Origin: Babylonia areolata
Taxonomy: Eukaryota > Mollusca > Gastropoda > Neogastropoda > Buccinidae
Direction: 5' to 3'
Length of the DNA: 64,000 nt
Assembly (NCBI RefSeq): GCF_041734735.1
Contig: NC_134895.1
Span: 14,400,540 to 14,464,539, forward strand
The translations under genes were made by a program, and so were the position numbers. A model generated the notes under the pieces. It saw only the letters and a list, made by a program, of their open reading frames with translations. It was not told the DNA's origin and searched no databases. Position 1 is the stretch's first letter. Each line of letters begins with the position of its first letter. Below, in pieces: positions 56,701 through 64,000 of this stretch.

Positions 56701-59481
56701 GTTGTCAGTCCATCATGTTTGTGTCTGCAGATGGTTTTCCTGTCCATTCTGCAGTGTTGTCAGTCCATCATGTTTGTGTCTGCAGATGGTTTTCCTGTTT
56801 ATTCTGCAGTGTTGTCAGTCCTTCATGTTTGTGTCCGCAGATAGTTTTCCTGTTTATTCTGCAGTGTTGTCAGTCCATCATGTTTGTGTCTGCAGATGGT
56901 TTTCCTGTTTATTCTGCAGTGTTGGCAGTCCGTCATGTTTGTGTCTGCAGATGGTTTTCCTGTCCATTCTGCAGTGTTGTCAGTCCGTCATGTTTGTGTC
57001 TGTAGATGGTTTTCCTGTCCATTCTGCAGTGTTGTCAGTCCGTCATATTTGTGTCTGTAGATGGTTTTCCTGTCCATTCTGCAGTGTTGTCAGTCCGTCA
57101 TATTTGTGTCTGCTGATGGTTTTCCTGTTTATTCTGCAGTATTGTCTGTCCGTCATGTTTGTGTGTGCAGATGGTTTTCCTGTCCATTCTGCAATGTTAT
57201 CAGTCCGTCATGTTTGTGTCTGTAGATGGTTTTCCTGTCCATTCTGCAGTGTTATCAGTCCGTCATGTTTGTGTCTGCAGATGGTTTTCCTGTTTATTCT
57301 GCAGTGTTGTCAGACGGTTCAGTCTACAGTGTTGTTAATCCATAAATGTTTTTTTTTTCCTTTTTTTTCTGTCTTCCCCTTCCAGCACCTTACAAGCCAG
57401 TGGGAGGGGTGGACCATTTGTTTCCTGGGACCTGGTACCTGACAGAGATAGACAGCATGCACAGGAGGAAGTATGAACGTCGACCTGTGTCCCTTTCCTC
57501 CTCTGTCAGCGCCTCTGCTGCTGGTGATGTTACCATGGCTGAGGTAAAAAGATAAATTTGTATTTGTATTTCTTTTTATCACAACAGATTTCTCGGTGTG
57601 AAATTCGGGCTGCTGTCCCCAGGGAGAGCGTGTCGTTACACTACAGCGCCACCCATTTTTTTGTATTTTTTCCTGCATGCAGTTTGATTTGTTTTTCCTA
57701 TGGAAGTGGATTTTTCTACAGAATTTTGCCAGGAACAACCCTTTTGTTGCCGTGGGTTCTTTTACGTGCGCTAAGTGCATGCTGCACACGGGATCTCGGT
57801 TATCGTCTCATCCGAGTGACTAGCATCCAGACCACTACTCAAGGTCTAGTGGAGGGGGAGAAAATATCGGCGGCTGAGCCGTGATTCGAACCAGTGCGCT
57901 CAGATTCTCTTGCTTCCTAGGCGGAAGTGTTACATCTAGGCCATCACTCCAATATAATGAATATATATATAGAGAGAGAGATGAATATGAATATGTTTGT
58001 GTATATGTACACACACACACACAACACACACATACACACACACACACTGATCACACTCTCTAGGGGTCCAGGGCTCCACTCCTTGTAGAATATACTGAAG
58101 TGAACACTGCAAAACTGTAAAATATGACAATAGCAACAGTAATCTGTCCATGTCTTTAAAACTTGCTACTGTAGATATATATATAATTCAGCAAATTTTC
58201 ACTGGAGTGCAGCTTCTTCAGGCTGTGATGCAGAATTTGCAAGTTAGATAGCATCCACTGAGTTAAAGTTATGTACAGCCAGTTGAACTGGGCAGGTCAA
58301 GGAACTAAATGCTGCATGCAAAGAATTGTTTTGTCCATAAACTAACTCCTCACACTCACACACATGTTTATCAGCTCATCTGAATGACTAAAGCAGCATG
58401 CAAAGCATTGTTTTGTCCGTAAGCTGACTCCACACACTCACACACATCAGTTTATCATCTGAATGACTAAAGCAGCATGCAAAGCATTGTTTTGTCCGTA
58501 AGTTAACTCCTCACACACACACACACATAAGTTTATCAGCTCATCTGGATGACTAAAGCACCATGCAAAGCATTGTTTTGTCCATAAGCTAACTCCTCAC
58601 ACACACACACACACATCAGTTTATCATCTCATCTGAATGACTAAAGTTTGGCTGGGCAACTCACAGCATTGAATGTCATTAGTAGGAAGACAGCATTCAA
58701 TGTCCTGTTTGTGTAAAAGTTTCAGTTTCAGTTTATTAAGGAGGTGCACTGCGTTCTGACAAATCCAGGCAGATGTGTTTCATCAGCATAACCCAGTGCA
58801 CTTGTCAGGCCTTGAGTACATGCATATATATTTGTGTACTTATCAGAGTGGATTTATTTACAGAATTTTGCCATATGACAACACTTTTATTGCCATGGGT
58901 TCTTTTTCTGTGTGCCAAGTGTGTGCTGCACATGGGACCTCAGTTTATCGTCTCATCCGAATGACTAGAGGCCCAGTTTGATTTTAAATCAAACTTCAGA
59001 GAAAAGGTAAAGAGCTGGATTTGAACCCAGACCCTCACAGACACTGTTGGCAGATAAGCGTCTTAACCATTCTGCAATTCACCTGTGAACAAACCACAGA
59101 AACGACTGGCCAGCAGTCAGGGTCTCCTGATCAGGGTGGCTTCATGGTGCTCTGACGGTGATAGCTCCCTGTGGACTGCTGGCACTGAGGTTGCAACAGA
59201 ACGAGCCATTGTGTGCTTATGTCTGCTGGATTGTTCAAGATGTATGGAAGACATTGTAATGAGTGGACGATGATGTACCCTTGCGTGTAACATTACATGT
59301 TGTATGCTGATCAGTGTCAGTAAAGGGCCTAGAGCCCTTGGATGAATTATGAACATTTAATAACAACACAGTAATATATATTATAAGGGTTTTTTGTACA
59401 CAGTCTTTTCTCTCTCTTTATTTTCAGGTGAAAAGACAAGTACCTTTGGAAGTGCAACAAACAGCTGTGAATAGTGCTTGA
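46184..59481 (+). CDS. HMGCS1: Hydroxymethylglutaryl-CoA synthase, cytosolic type (9 coding exons, complete)
   Basis: The enzyme condenses acetyl-CoA with acetoacetyl-CoA to HMG-CoA, the step before HMG-CoA reductase in the mevalonate pathway. The coding exons are 46184-46321, 47225-47534, 48326-48451, 50870-51034, 52486-52642, 53496-53666, 54878-55110, 57386-57543 and 59428-59481. They total 1,512 bases with phases consistent throughout, giving 503 residues (human HMGCS1: 520). The catalytic residues are Glu95 (GRLEVGTE), Cys129 (TTNACFGG) and His261 (IFHQPY, equal to human His264). The N-terminus MMPGSK has no mitochondrial presequence and lines up with human MPGS without gaps to residue 129, favouring the cytosolic form. 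Either of two adjacent ATGs could start it. NARCTGG has Cys where human has Pro. The C-terminal tail after the WYL block is short and divergent. Confidence 0.97.
47225..47534 (+). CDS. HMGCS1: HMGCS coding exon 2 (Glu95 and Cys129)
   Basis: It runs from TTTCAACAG| to GGGATG|GTGAGC, 310 bases, ending in phase 1. It encodes [39 protein letters not shown] and [12 protein letters not shown], so both the general base Glu and the acyl-carrying Cys are here. Confidence 0.97.
47868..48300. repeat. Minisatellite, 60-76 bp period, about 7 copies, upstream of HMGCS exon 3
   Basis: Successive GTAACTTTGG starts are at 47,921, 47,981, 48,053, 48,113, 48,189 and 48,262. Each unit has a T-rich run, CTGTAACTTTGGACTGTGCAG, then TTCAAA, which reads like a pyrimidine tract plus acceptor. 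The array ends about 25 bases before the true acceptor at 48,325. Confidence 0.9.
48326..48451 (+). CDS. HMGCS1: HMGCS coding exon 3
   Basis: This 126-base exon lies between CTTGTCACAG| and GACAGAG|GTGAGT. It encodes [32 protein letters not shown] and NAPLVFDR. The Cys in NARCTGG replaces Pro of the human enzyme. Confidence 0.96.
48618..49030 (+). mobile_element. SINE family B, full-length copy with tail type I
   Basis: The tRNA-like head begins GGTGAAGGTGGCAGAATGGT and has box B-like GGTTTAAATCCCA. The core is ATTCAGATGAGACAATAAAC and the 3' module runs GTTGGGTTATGCTGCTGGTC to GAGTAACTGAAACTGAAAAC. It lies in HMGCS intron 3. Confidence 0.87.
49390..49570 (+). repeat. Dispersed repeat D, copy 1, with fold-back end
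   Basis: It shares CAGACCCCTACTGGAGTCTG and nearby sequence with 50,680-50,815 and 62,690-62,775. Its end folds back: GTGGTTCACGATAAGTATGT (left arm) faces AACATACTTACCATGACCCAC-type sequence (right arm) around a TTCTTCC core. The class is unknown. Confidence 0.65.
49571..50500. other. HMGCS intron 3 repeat-rich sequence with CA tracts
   Basis: An AAGATAAGATAACTTTATTA start at about 49,567 looks like a LINE or SINE terminus but could not be classified. A poly(C)-(CA)n tract lies at 49,927-49,962, (CA)n at 50,214-50,259 and a mixed (CG)(CA) tract at 50,323-50,363. Confidence 0.5.
50500..50815 (+). repeat. Dispersed repeat D, copy 2 (longest)
   Basis: About 310 bases of higher GC content than the intron run from about 50,500 to TAGGAAGAAAATTTCC at 50,790-50,807. 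It includes CAGACCCCTGCCAGTCTGCA and GTGGGTCATGGTAAGTATCT, the latter a close match to a 5' splice site. It ends about 55 bases before HMGCS exon 4. Confidence 0.65.
50870..51034 (+). CDS. HMGCS1: HMGCS coding exon 4
   Basis: It runs from ATGTTTCAG| to ATTCTAG|GTGAGT, 165 bases, phase 1 at both ends. It encodes [19 protein letters not shown] and [15 protein letters not shown]. Its last 12 bases plus the donor resemble the unit of the 41-bp array that begins 195 bases downstream. Confidence 0.97.
51047..51125. repeat. (AATAC)n pentanucleotide repeat
   Basis: About 15 ATACA units start 13 bases after the exon 4 donor. The sequence ATACAA is already present in the junction-derived repeat unit nearby. 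Confidence 0.95.
51229..51653. repeat. 41-bp minisatellite resembling the exon 4 splice junction, about 11 copies
   Basis: The period is 41 (CTGGGTGAG at 51,481 and 51,522). The unit core CTGGTATTCTGGGTGAGTCC then AC..GATACAA matches the real exon 4 end, CTGGTATTCTAGGTGAGTCC then ACACAGATACAA, at 28 of 32 positions. Most copies keep GGGTGAGT or a near variant. Confidence 0.9.
52000..52395 (+). mobile_element. Possible LINE 3' end
   Basis: The run TACTAAATGTCCTTTTATTA then TTATC near 52,360 resembles the CR1/L2-type 3' terminus (..AAATGTCCTTTATTATTA). Upstream sequence is too decayed to confirm. Confidence 0.4.
52446..52480. repeat. (TG)n tract serving as HMGCS exon 5 acceptor region
   Basis: About 17 TG units are followed by TTTTCAG| and exon 5. 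The pyrimidine tract proper is only four T. Confidence 0.95.
52486..52642 (+). CDS. HMGCS1: HMGCS coding exon 5 (His261)
   Basis: It runs from TTTTCAG| to GGCATTCAG|GTCGGT, 157 bases. It encodes [20 protein letters not shown] and [15 protein letters not shown]. The His of IFHQPY is the third catalytic residue. The donor GTCGGT is the least typical in the gene. Confidence 0.95.
53496..53666 (+). CDS. HMGCS1: HMGCS coding exon 6
   Basis: It runs from GACTTCAG| to ATTGCAGA|GTGGGT, 171 bases. It encodes [31 protein letters not shown] and [17 protein letters not shown]. The donor is chosen because phase 2 then joins exon 7 to give [15 protein letters not shown], matching human LAQYSPQQLAGKRI. Confidence 0.94.
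53763..53960. repeat. Imperfect (GT)n tract
   Basis: Almost 200 bases of GT with scattered TA/GC and a GAGA run lie in HMGCS intron 6. Confidence 0.95.
54299..54461. mobile_element. Short TTAA-flanked MITE
   Basis: TTAACTCATTCAGCCC at the left end is mirrored by GGGGTTGAATGGGTTAA at the right end. TTAA is at both borders (54299-54302 and 54458-54461). It is 163 bp with no coding capacity. A decayed counterpart seems present in the duplicated intron near 55,520-55,640. Confidence 0.75.
54878..55110 (+). CDS. HMGCS1: HMGCS coding exon 7
   Basis: It runs from AATGTTTCAG| to CATTTAG|GTGAGT, 233 bases. It encodes [37 protein letters not shown] and [11 protein letters not shown] decayed second copy of this exon lies about 1 kb downstream. 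Confidence 0.96.
55897..56088 (+). pseudogene. Decayed duplicate of HMGCS exon 7
   Basis: The segment aligns with the real exon 7 at both ends and inside. TTGTCCACCTTTGTGTCTGC parallels GTGTCCAGCCTTTGTGATCTG. CATGAAAGTCAGTGAGAACC then CATCATTTAG parallels CATGAAACTAAGGGAGGAAA then CCCATCATTTAG. It is about 40 bases shorter, has lost the reading frame and its donor reads TAGTGTCTG. Flanking intron sequence is duplicated too, collinear with 54,030-54,870. Confidence 0.75.
56256..56570 (+). mobile_element. Unclassified dispersed repeat X, copy 2
   Basis: It is collinear with 21,087-21,385 (AAGTGTCTTC, ACTTTTTGCATC..TATCAGT, AAGTCCTTTTAGTAATTTC, AAATGTCTTCATCCGATATG). It lies just before the 55-bp array in HMGCS intron 7. 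Part of it also resembles 55,320-55,480. Confidence 0.6.
56575..57312. repeat. 55-bp minisatellite, about 13 copies, in HMGCS intron 7
   Basis: The period is 55 (ATTCT at 56,581 and 56,636). The unit core TTTGTGTCTGCAGATGGTTT then TCCTGTCCATTCTGCAGTG resembles the decayed exon 7 copy (TTTGTGTCTGCAGATAGGCT then ..GTCCGATTCTGCATG). Each unit holds two CTGCAG acceptor-like motifs. It has no stop in any forward frame, which creates a spurious 277-residue open frame. Confidence 0.93.
57386..57543 (+). CDS. HMGCS1: HMGCS coding exon 8
   Basis: It runs from CCCCTTCCAG| to GCTGAG|GTAAAA, 158 bases. It encodes [20 protein letters not shown] and [14 protein letters not shown], matching human [27 protein letters not shown]. 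A serine/alanine-rich linker follows. Confidence 0.95.
57557..57953 (-). mobile_element. SINE family B, copy with tail type II
   Basis: On the minus strand it runs from a tRNA-like head (box B-like GGTTCGAATCAC) through the core CGGATGAGACGATAACCGAG and ACGTAAAAGAACCCACGGCA to the 3' module GAAATCTGTTGTGATAAAAA and (ATACAA)n. It begins 13 bases beyond the exon 8 donor. Confidence 0.88.
58315..58655. repeat. Tandem repeat, about 79-86 bp, 4 copies
   Basis: The unit contains AGCAGCATGCAAAGCATTGT, TTTGTCCGTAAGCT, (CACA)n and TTTATCATCTGAATGACTAA. It recurs at about 58,329, 58,411, 58,490 and 58,576 in HMGCS intron 8. Confidence 0.9.
58719..59092 (-). mobile_element. SINE family B, full-length copy with tail type I
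   Basis: On the minus strand the head (box B-like GGTTCAAATCCAG) is followed by the core ATTCGGATGAGACGATAAAC. The 3' module ends in ACTGAAACTGAAACT. It is in HMGCS intron 8, opposite in orientation to the copy at 48,618. Confidence 0.87.
59428..59481 (+). CDS. HMGCS1: HMGCS coding exon 9 (C-terminus and stop)
   Basis: The acceptor TATTTTCAG| opens in phase 0 and reads [17 protein letters not shown] before TGA at 59479. This echoes the weakly conserved human tail (AKKVPRLPATAAEPEAAV). The exon is supported mainly by frame and position. Confidence 0.85.
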   Translation: MKRQVPLEVQQTAVNSA

Positions 59482-61664
59482 GACTTTTTTTGTAGAACTT
59501 TTTTGTTTTCCCCAATCAACTGTTGTACCAGCTCACTGTGGCACTGGGGAGATTCTTCCCTGTCCAGGAAAATACTAGCAGATCAGTGAGGGGGAAACGG
59601 TATGAGCAGACATGAATGTAGGTTTGTGGTGGGAATCTGTGGGGTGCGGAAGCAAGTGCTGTATGTGAACTCATTGACCTGTTTATTAACTGCGTACCCA
59701 CAGATGATCCGATCTGGTCACGAAAGTCAAGTATAGGTAGATGGGTAAAGTAATAAATTACACGGGTAACATATGCAATGGGACCTCTGCTAAGGATGTG
59801 GACTATTTGGCTGATGCAGTTAATCAAGAGATTTTTTTTTTCCTTAACCTTTTACTCCCACTCCCGTCAACCACACAGCAGTCTGTAGCATAAAGCTTCA
59901 CACTGACTTTGTGGATTGTTTTTACTCCCAAACTTACAGCCACCAACACATGTGCATTCAGACATATTCACTTAGAAGATAGCTTGCTAACAAACAAAAC
60001 AAACAGTGAAATATGTACACATTTATTTTTACGTATAGCATAAAAGGTCAATGACTCTGTTGGCCGCTTTATCCACAAACGTGTAGCCACGAACACACAC
60101 ATAAACACAGACAGACACTTTGAAAGTAGCTGTTAAACAAACAAGACAAACACACACACACACACACACTCACTCTCTTACCTGCACTCTCTCACGAATG
60201 TACACACACAGACACAGACACATTCTCATTCCAAGTCACAGAAACTGGAACTTGATTATTTGATATGTGAGACACATAATGACCTTTGGTGGCATCTTCC
60301 GCATTGTGCAGTGATTCTGTGATGTTATCACTGTGATATGGGGCGTGGCGGAGGGGGTGGGATTAACTGCTGCAGCATGTGATTTTAAAATTATCTTGCC
60401 AAGCTTTTTACAGGCCTTGCACCTTTCTGTTGTTGTGTTTTTGCTGCATGACTTGCATGCACTTGCTCGGTTTGGCATTTGATGGTGTTTTTTTTTTTTT
60501 TTTTCTTGTTCCTCCTGTTGCTGTCTCTCTCTCCCATTTCTTTTTATATTGGTAGCATATTATATGTGTGCATGTGCCTTTTTTTAACATGCTGTTTTTA
60601 GTGAGAAAGAAAGTTGAACTGAGAGAACAGTGGAAAGGATATCCAGTTTTAGGTATAGTGCATAATTTGAATATATCTGTGATATTCCTTGGCATGAATT
60701 TAGTTAGTCTTGTGACTGTACACAGAGGGTAGTTAAGAGTTGTTTTTTTTGGTTTTTTTTTACCTTCTTAGTGTCAGCAAATATGCAGTTGATGAACATA
60801 CACTTAAATATGAACATTTGTGTGTATTTTTCAATTTACCTGTCAGAGAGTTTGAAAAACTGAAATTAGAAATGGTAGAAAAAGCTCATACAAAATTTAA
60901 GCTTATGTGAGTTAATTGATAAACTTGCTGTGCAAAGTTGTGCAGTTTTCATTTTGAAAAGTCATTCGGAAATGTGGACTAGTTAACTTGAAAGATGAAG
61001 AAGGGTTTAAATGGGGAGGCTGGGCTCAGATCCTATGAAACAATAGAGGTGGAGAAAGTCAGCTCTAAGTGTTGATGTGAAGAGCCTTCCATACAGATGT
61101 CATTGGACTGGAGGTATGAAAAAAAGCAGAAAATGCACACATTCATCCAAAGGTAAGGCTTTGAAACGTAACATACATTTTAAACAATAATTTTGAGCCG
61201 CATTTAATTTCATCAGCAATCTTAATAAAAAAAAAAAAAGGCTGCTTTTAATCACTCCACTGCAAACTCACCAGTGTTTTAAACATTCATTTGTATGCCA
61301 CACCAAGTTCTACCTACACTGGTTATAATGGAAGCAGTGTGCATTGATCCAACGGCACGCCATTGGAATGTAACAGCTCTTGGGAGTTTATTTAAAGAAC
61401 TTTGATAAATGGCACAGCGTGTTTACCGGATGTGGTGAAGTGTTACTGGCGGACATGCTGAATACATTCCAAGGGATTTCTAAGTCACATGTGTAATCAC
61501 TTTCTTGTTCAGAGTTCAAAATGGTATATAAAGTTGAATGATAATGTCCTTAAAATTTTTCTGAATTTGAATGGGTAGGTTGTTGGAGGGAGGAGAAGAG
61601 ACTGCTTTAAAATTGTATTGCAGTCCTTCTGCAAAGCAATATAAGAGAGAGAGAGAGGATGGAC

Positions 61665-61855
61665 ATAGATAGATAGATTCATTGATTGATTTATAGATTG
61701 ATAGATACACAGATACATAGACATACCTGTGTATGTCGAGCTCAACGTACCTCCACTGCAAGGAGTGAGAGATAGATTGATAGATATACAGATACGTAGA
61801 CATACCTACGTATGTAGAGCTCAACGTACCTCCACTGCAAGGAGTGAGAGAGAGA
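61665..61855. repeat. Tandem duplication of about 95 bp with internal palindromes
   Basis: GAGCTCAACGTACCTCCACT then GCAAGGAGTGAGAGA occurs twice (61,738 and 61,818), each after a (GATA)n-like run. The second copy holds the palindrome-like ACATACCTACGTATGTAG. It would lie in the HMGCS 3' UTR if that extends so far. Confidence 0.85.
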
Positions 61856-62075
61856 GAAAAAAAAAATCATAAAAACATCTATAAAAGTGACAGAATGTTA
61901 CATTGCCTTCATGCATACGGGTCAGTGAAAGTTGTCAAGTGGACATCTCCACAGTTTATGGACACAGCTGTTGCAGCTGATCAAAGCGAACACTGTAGGG
62001 TTGCAGCAGCTGGAGTCAATTCCAAATGGAACAATTAGCATTTTACACTCACAGAGTGTATTTGTGTTTTTTAAT

Positions 62076-62113
<38 letters not shown>

Positions 62114-62506
62114 AGTATGTAGAATACAAGGTAGCGAGGTTGCTTGTGATGTAATGTGAATGTTAATCATGAAGAGAGAAAAAAAAATCAGAATGCATGG
62201 GTTTAAGATGTGATTGGTAAACACACATTGCCTTGTAGTATTAAAATGGAGAGAGAGAGAGAGAGAGAGAAACTAACAGAGACAAGCCATGACACTTCGT
62301 TCTGCTCTGTGTGTGTGTGTGTGTGTATGTGTGTGCATGTGTTAGTGTCTGTATGTTTACCAGAACTTACAAAGCAGCCATTCCATAAACGTGTCACATA
62401 TTAACCTAGAAATTGTGATCTGTTCACTTTCAGTCCCAAATTGATAGTTTTTGTATGGAGAATGTGAGCCAAATTTTCCTTCTTTATGTTTTCCTGCTTT
62501 TGTTTG

Positions 62507-62548
<42 letters not shown>

Positions 62549-62689
62549 TTCATGGGTGCCATCTGATGCCATTTTGTTACAATTCTATTCAATGAAACTC
62601 AGAAGTCTGCTTGATTGAAAGGAAGGGCAGCAAGAACCCCCACCACCCCCCAAAAAAGTCCGCAATTGATTTCACATTACTGTTTCATA

Positions 62690-62780
62690 ACCCACCAGTG
62701 CAGACTCTGGCAGGGGTCTGATTCCCTGTTTTGTGCAAAAATACTACTCTGTCCAAGCAGAGAAATCAACAGTTTAAGTA
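62690..62780 (-). repeat. Dispersed repeat D, copy 3
   Basis: On the minus strand AATCAGACCCCTGCCAGAGT and CTGCACTGGTGGGTTATG match copies 1 and 2. Confidence 0.6.
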
Positions 62781-64000
62781 AGTAATGGGTTATTTATATA
62801 TACTGTACCATGTCATTGTGAAATTTAAGAAATTAAAAAGAAATCAGAATGCAAAAGGAAAGAGGTTCAGAAACAAGGCAGTGGTAAAAAAACAACAAAA
62901 AAAACTTGGGGATTTAAATGTTGTTACTGGAACAAAATTGCCATCAAACCAGTGCCTGAGTAATGGCCACTGAAATGGTGTTGATAATGGGGCTGCCCAA
63001 AATAATAGTAAAACAATCCATCAAACACATATTTTAATGAAACACTTTATAAAAAAAAAAAGGGAAAAAAAAGCAAGAAAAAAAAAGAAAAGAAAAGAAA
63101 AAAAAAGCTACCAAACAGCTATGTGCTTATAAAAAAACACACACCTCCTCTTATAAGTAAATAAGACTTGCTGCAATTGTTGTGTTTCAATTATTTCAAA
63201 CAATCTCCACCAGACTTCTGTTGACTTATTTTTGTTTGAAGGGGCATTAAATGTGGCAGCACACACTTGTTAAGCTTTTATGTTCCACCATGTGGAGCAT
63301 TAGTTTTTTTGTAACAGCGTATGATGATGATTGTTGGTGATTTTTGTATTGTTTGTAACTGTGCATCAGATTGTGACTGCTTTCATTATGCAGTTGGGGG
63401 ACTTTAAAAAAGAAAAAAGTAAATTATAGAGGGAGGGAAGAGGCTGGGGTTTATTGGGAGGATCCCCCACCCACCCCCCACCCCCAGCAGGCTGAGCACA
63501 GAATTAAGTATACTGTGATTGGAGGGTTTCGTTTCAGTTTCTGTGAAATATTTGTTGTCACTACTCTCTTGTTTCATTTTCCAGTAATGTTGATTAACAA
63601 AAAAAATAAGATCTTTATAGATGCAGGGGCCATAACTGTGAAACGTCTGCCAGGATAGGACTAGGACAGCATTGATTACCAGTGTGAAATTATGTTGCTG
63701 TGTTGAAGTGCAAGAATTCAGAGTATTTTTACATCCAAAGTGTTGTCTATTATATGTTTTGGTTTTTATGTTGCTGCTTTTATTGATGGGGGGTGGGGGT
63801 ATTATATCAGGAGTAGTTAAAGTGGATGAAACAATGATTTTTGAAAGCAGCATCATCTACAAATTTGAGAACACTGTCTTGTTCGGTTGTCGTGTGTTAC
63901 AACCTTACTTCAGGTACAGCTGTTTTTACCCTTTAGTAAATATTGAATTTTTCTCCAAAATAAAAAATGAATTAAAAGAAAAAAAAAGGGGGTGGGGGGA

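Larger units (their letters stand above)
59482..63985 (+). other. HMGCS1: Probable HMGCS 3' UTR and downstream sequence
   Basis: No further coding exon is seen. Candidate poly(A) signals (AATAAA) are at 61224-61229 and 63959-63964, both next to A-rich genomic runs, so the 3' end is not settled. The stretch includes CA, GA and TG tracts (62,081-62,110; 62,248-62,270; 62,512-62,546) and repeat D copy 3. Confidence 0.45.

Noticed and set aside
56609-57442. 277-residue open frame rich in [14 protein letters not shown]-type repeats
   Set aside because: It is the 55-bp minisatellite read in frame; the unit has no stop in any forward frame. It lies in an HMGCS intron and runs out of frame into exon 8.
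1-64000. A previously undescribed multi-gene system such as a toxin-antitoxin, defence or biosynthetic cluster
   Set aside because: Only three unrelated housekeeping genes are recognisable, and their proximity shows no sign of a joint function beyond general energy and lipid metabolism.

Overview
This window is animal nuclear DNA, most likely from a gastropod mollusc. The evidence is long introns with GT-AG borders, several CR1/Jockey-type, Tx1/L1-type and other LINE relics, young tRNA-derived SINEs that as I recall are common in gastropods, TTAA-flanked MITEs, and many (GT)n and (AT)n tracts. The species is not determined. Nothing looks prokaryotic.

Three conserved metabolic genes can be reconstructed. 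(1) On the minus strand, the 5' part of a glycogen debranching enzyme (AGL) gene fills about 1-17,060. Seven coding exons (about 434 residues, phases consistent at every junction) and a probable non-coding first exon are present, and the gene runs off the left edge. (2) On the minus strand, an ADP/ATP carrier of 303 residues lies in one coding exon at 28,254-29,165, directly behind a splice-acceptor sequence, so its 5' exon must lie upstream (a donor near 35,775 is a candidate). (3) On the plus strand, a complete cytosolic-type HMG-CoA synthase (HMGCS1-like) lies in nine coding exons from 46,184 to 59,481. It encodes 503 residues with all three catalytic residues, and has a probable non-coding first exon ending at 40,007 and a long 3' region.

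Between and inside the genes are repeats. The AGL introns hold a 49-bp minisatellite (1-1,470), an inverted pair of almost identical SINEs that brackets coding exon 6, a Ty3/Gypsy fossil and a Tx1/L1-like LINE. The AGL-ANT interval (17-27 kb) is a LINE graveyard plus an 818-bp TTAA MITE with five palindromes. The ANT-HMGCS interval (36-40 kb) has GC-rich, promoter-like sequence with a tandem CACGTG pair.

The most unusual region is the HMGCS gene. One of its exons has been tandemly duplicated and the second copy has decayed. A 55-bp minisatellite next to the decayed copy looks as if it grew out of that dead exon. A separate 41-bp array in another intron looks like an amplified copy of a real exon-intron junction. 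I found no new multi-gene system; the interest here is in how repeats copy and mimic splice signals around conserved genes.
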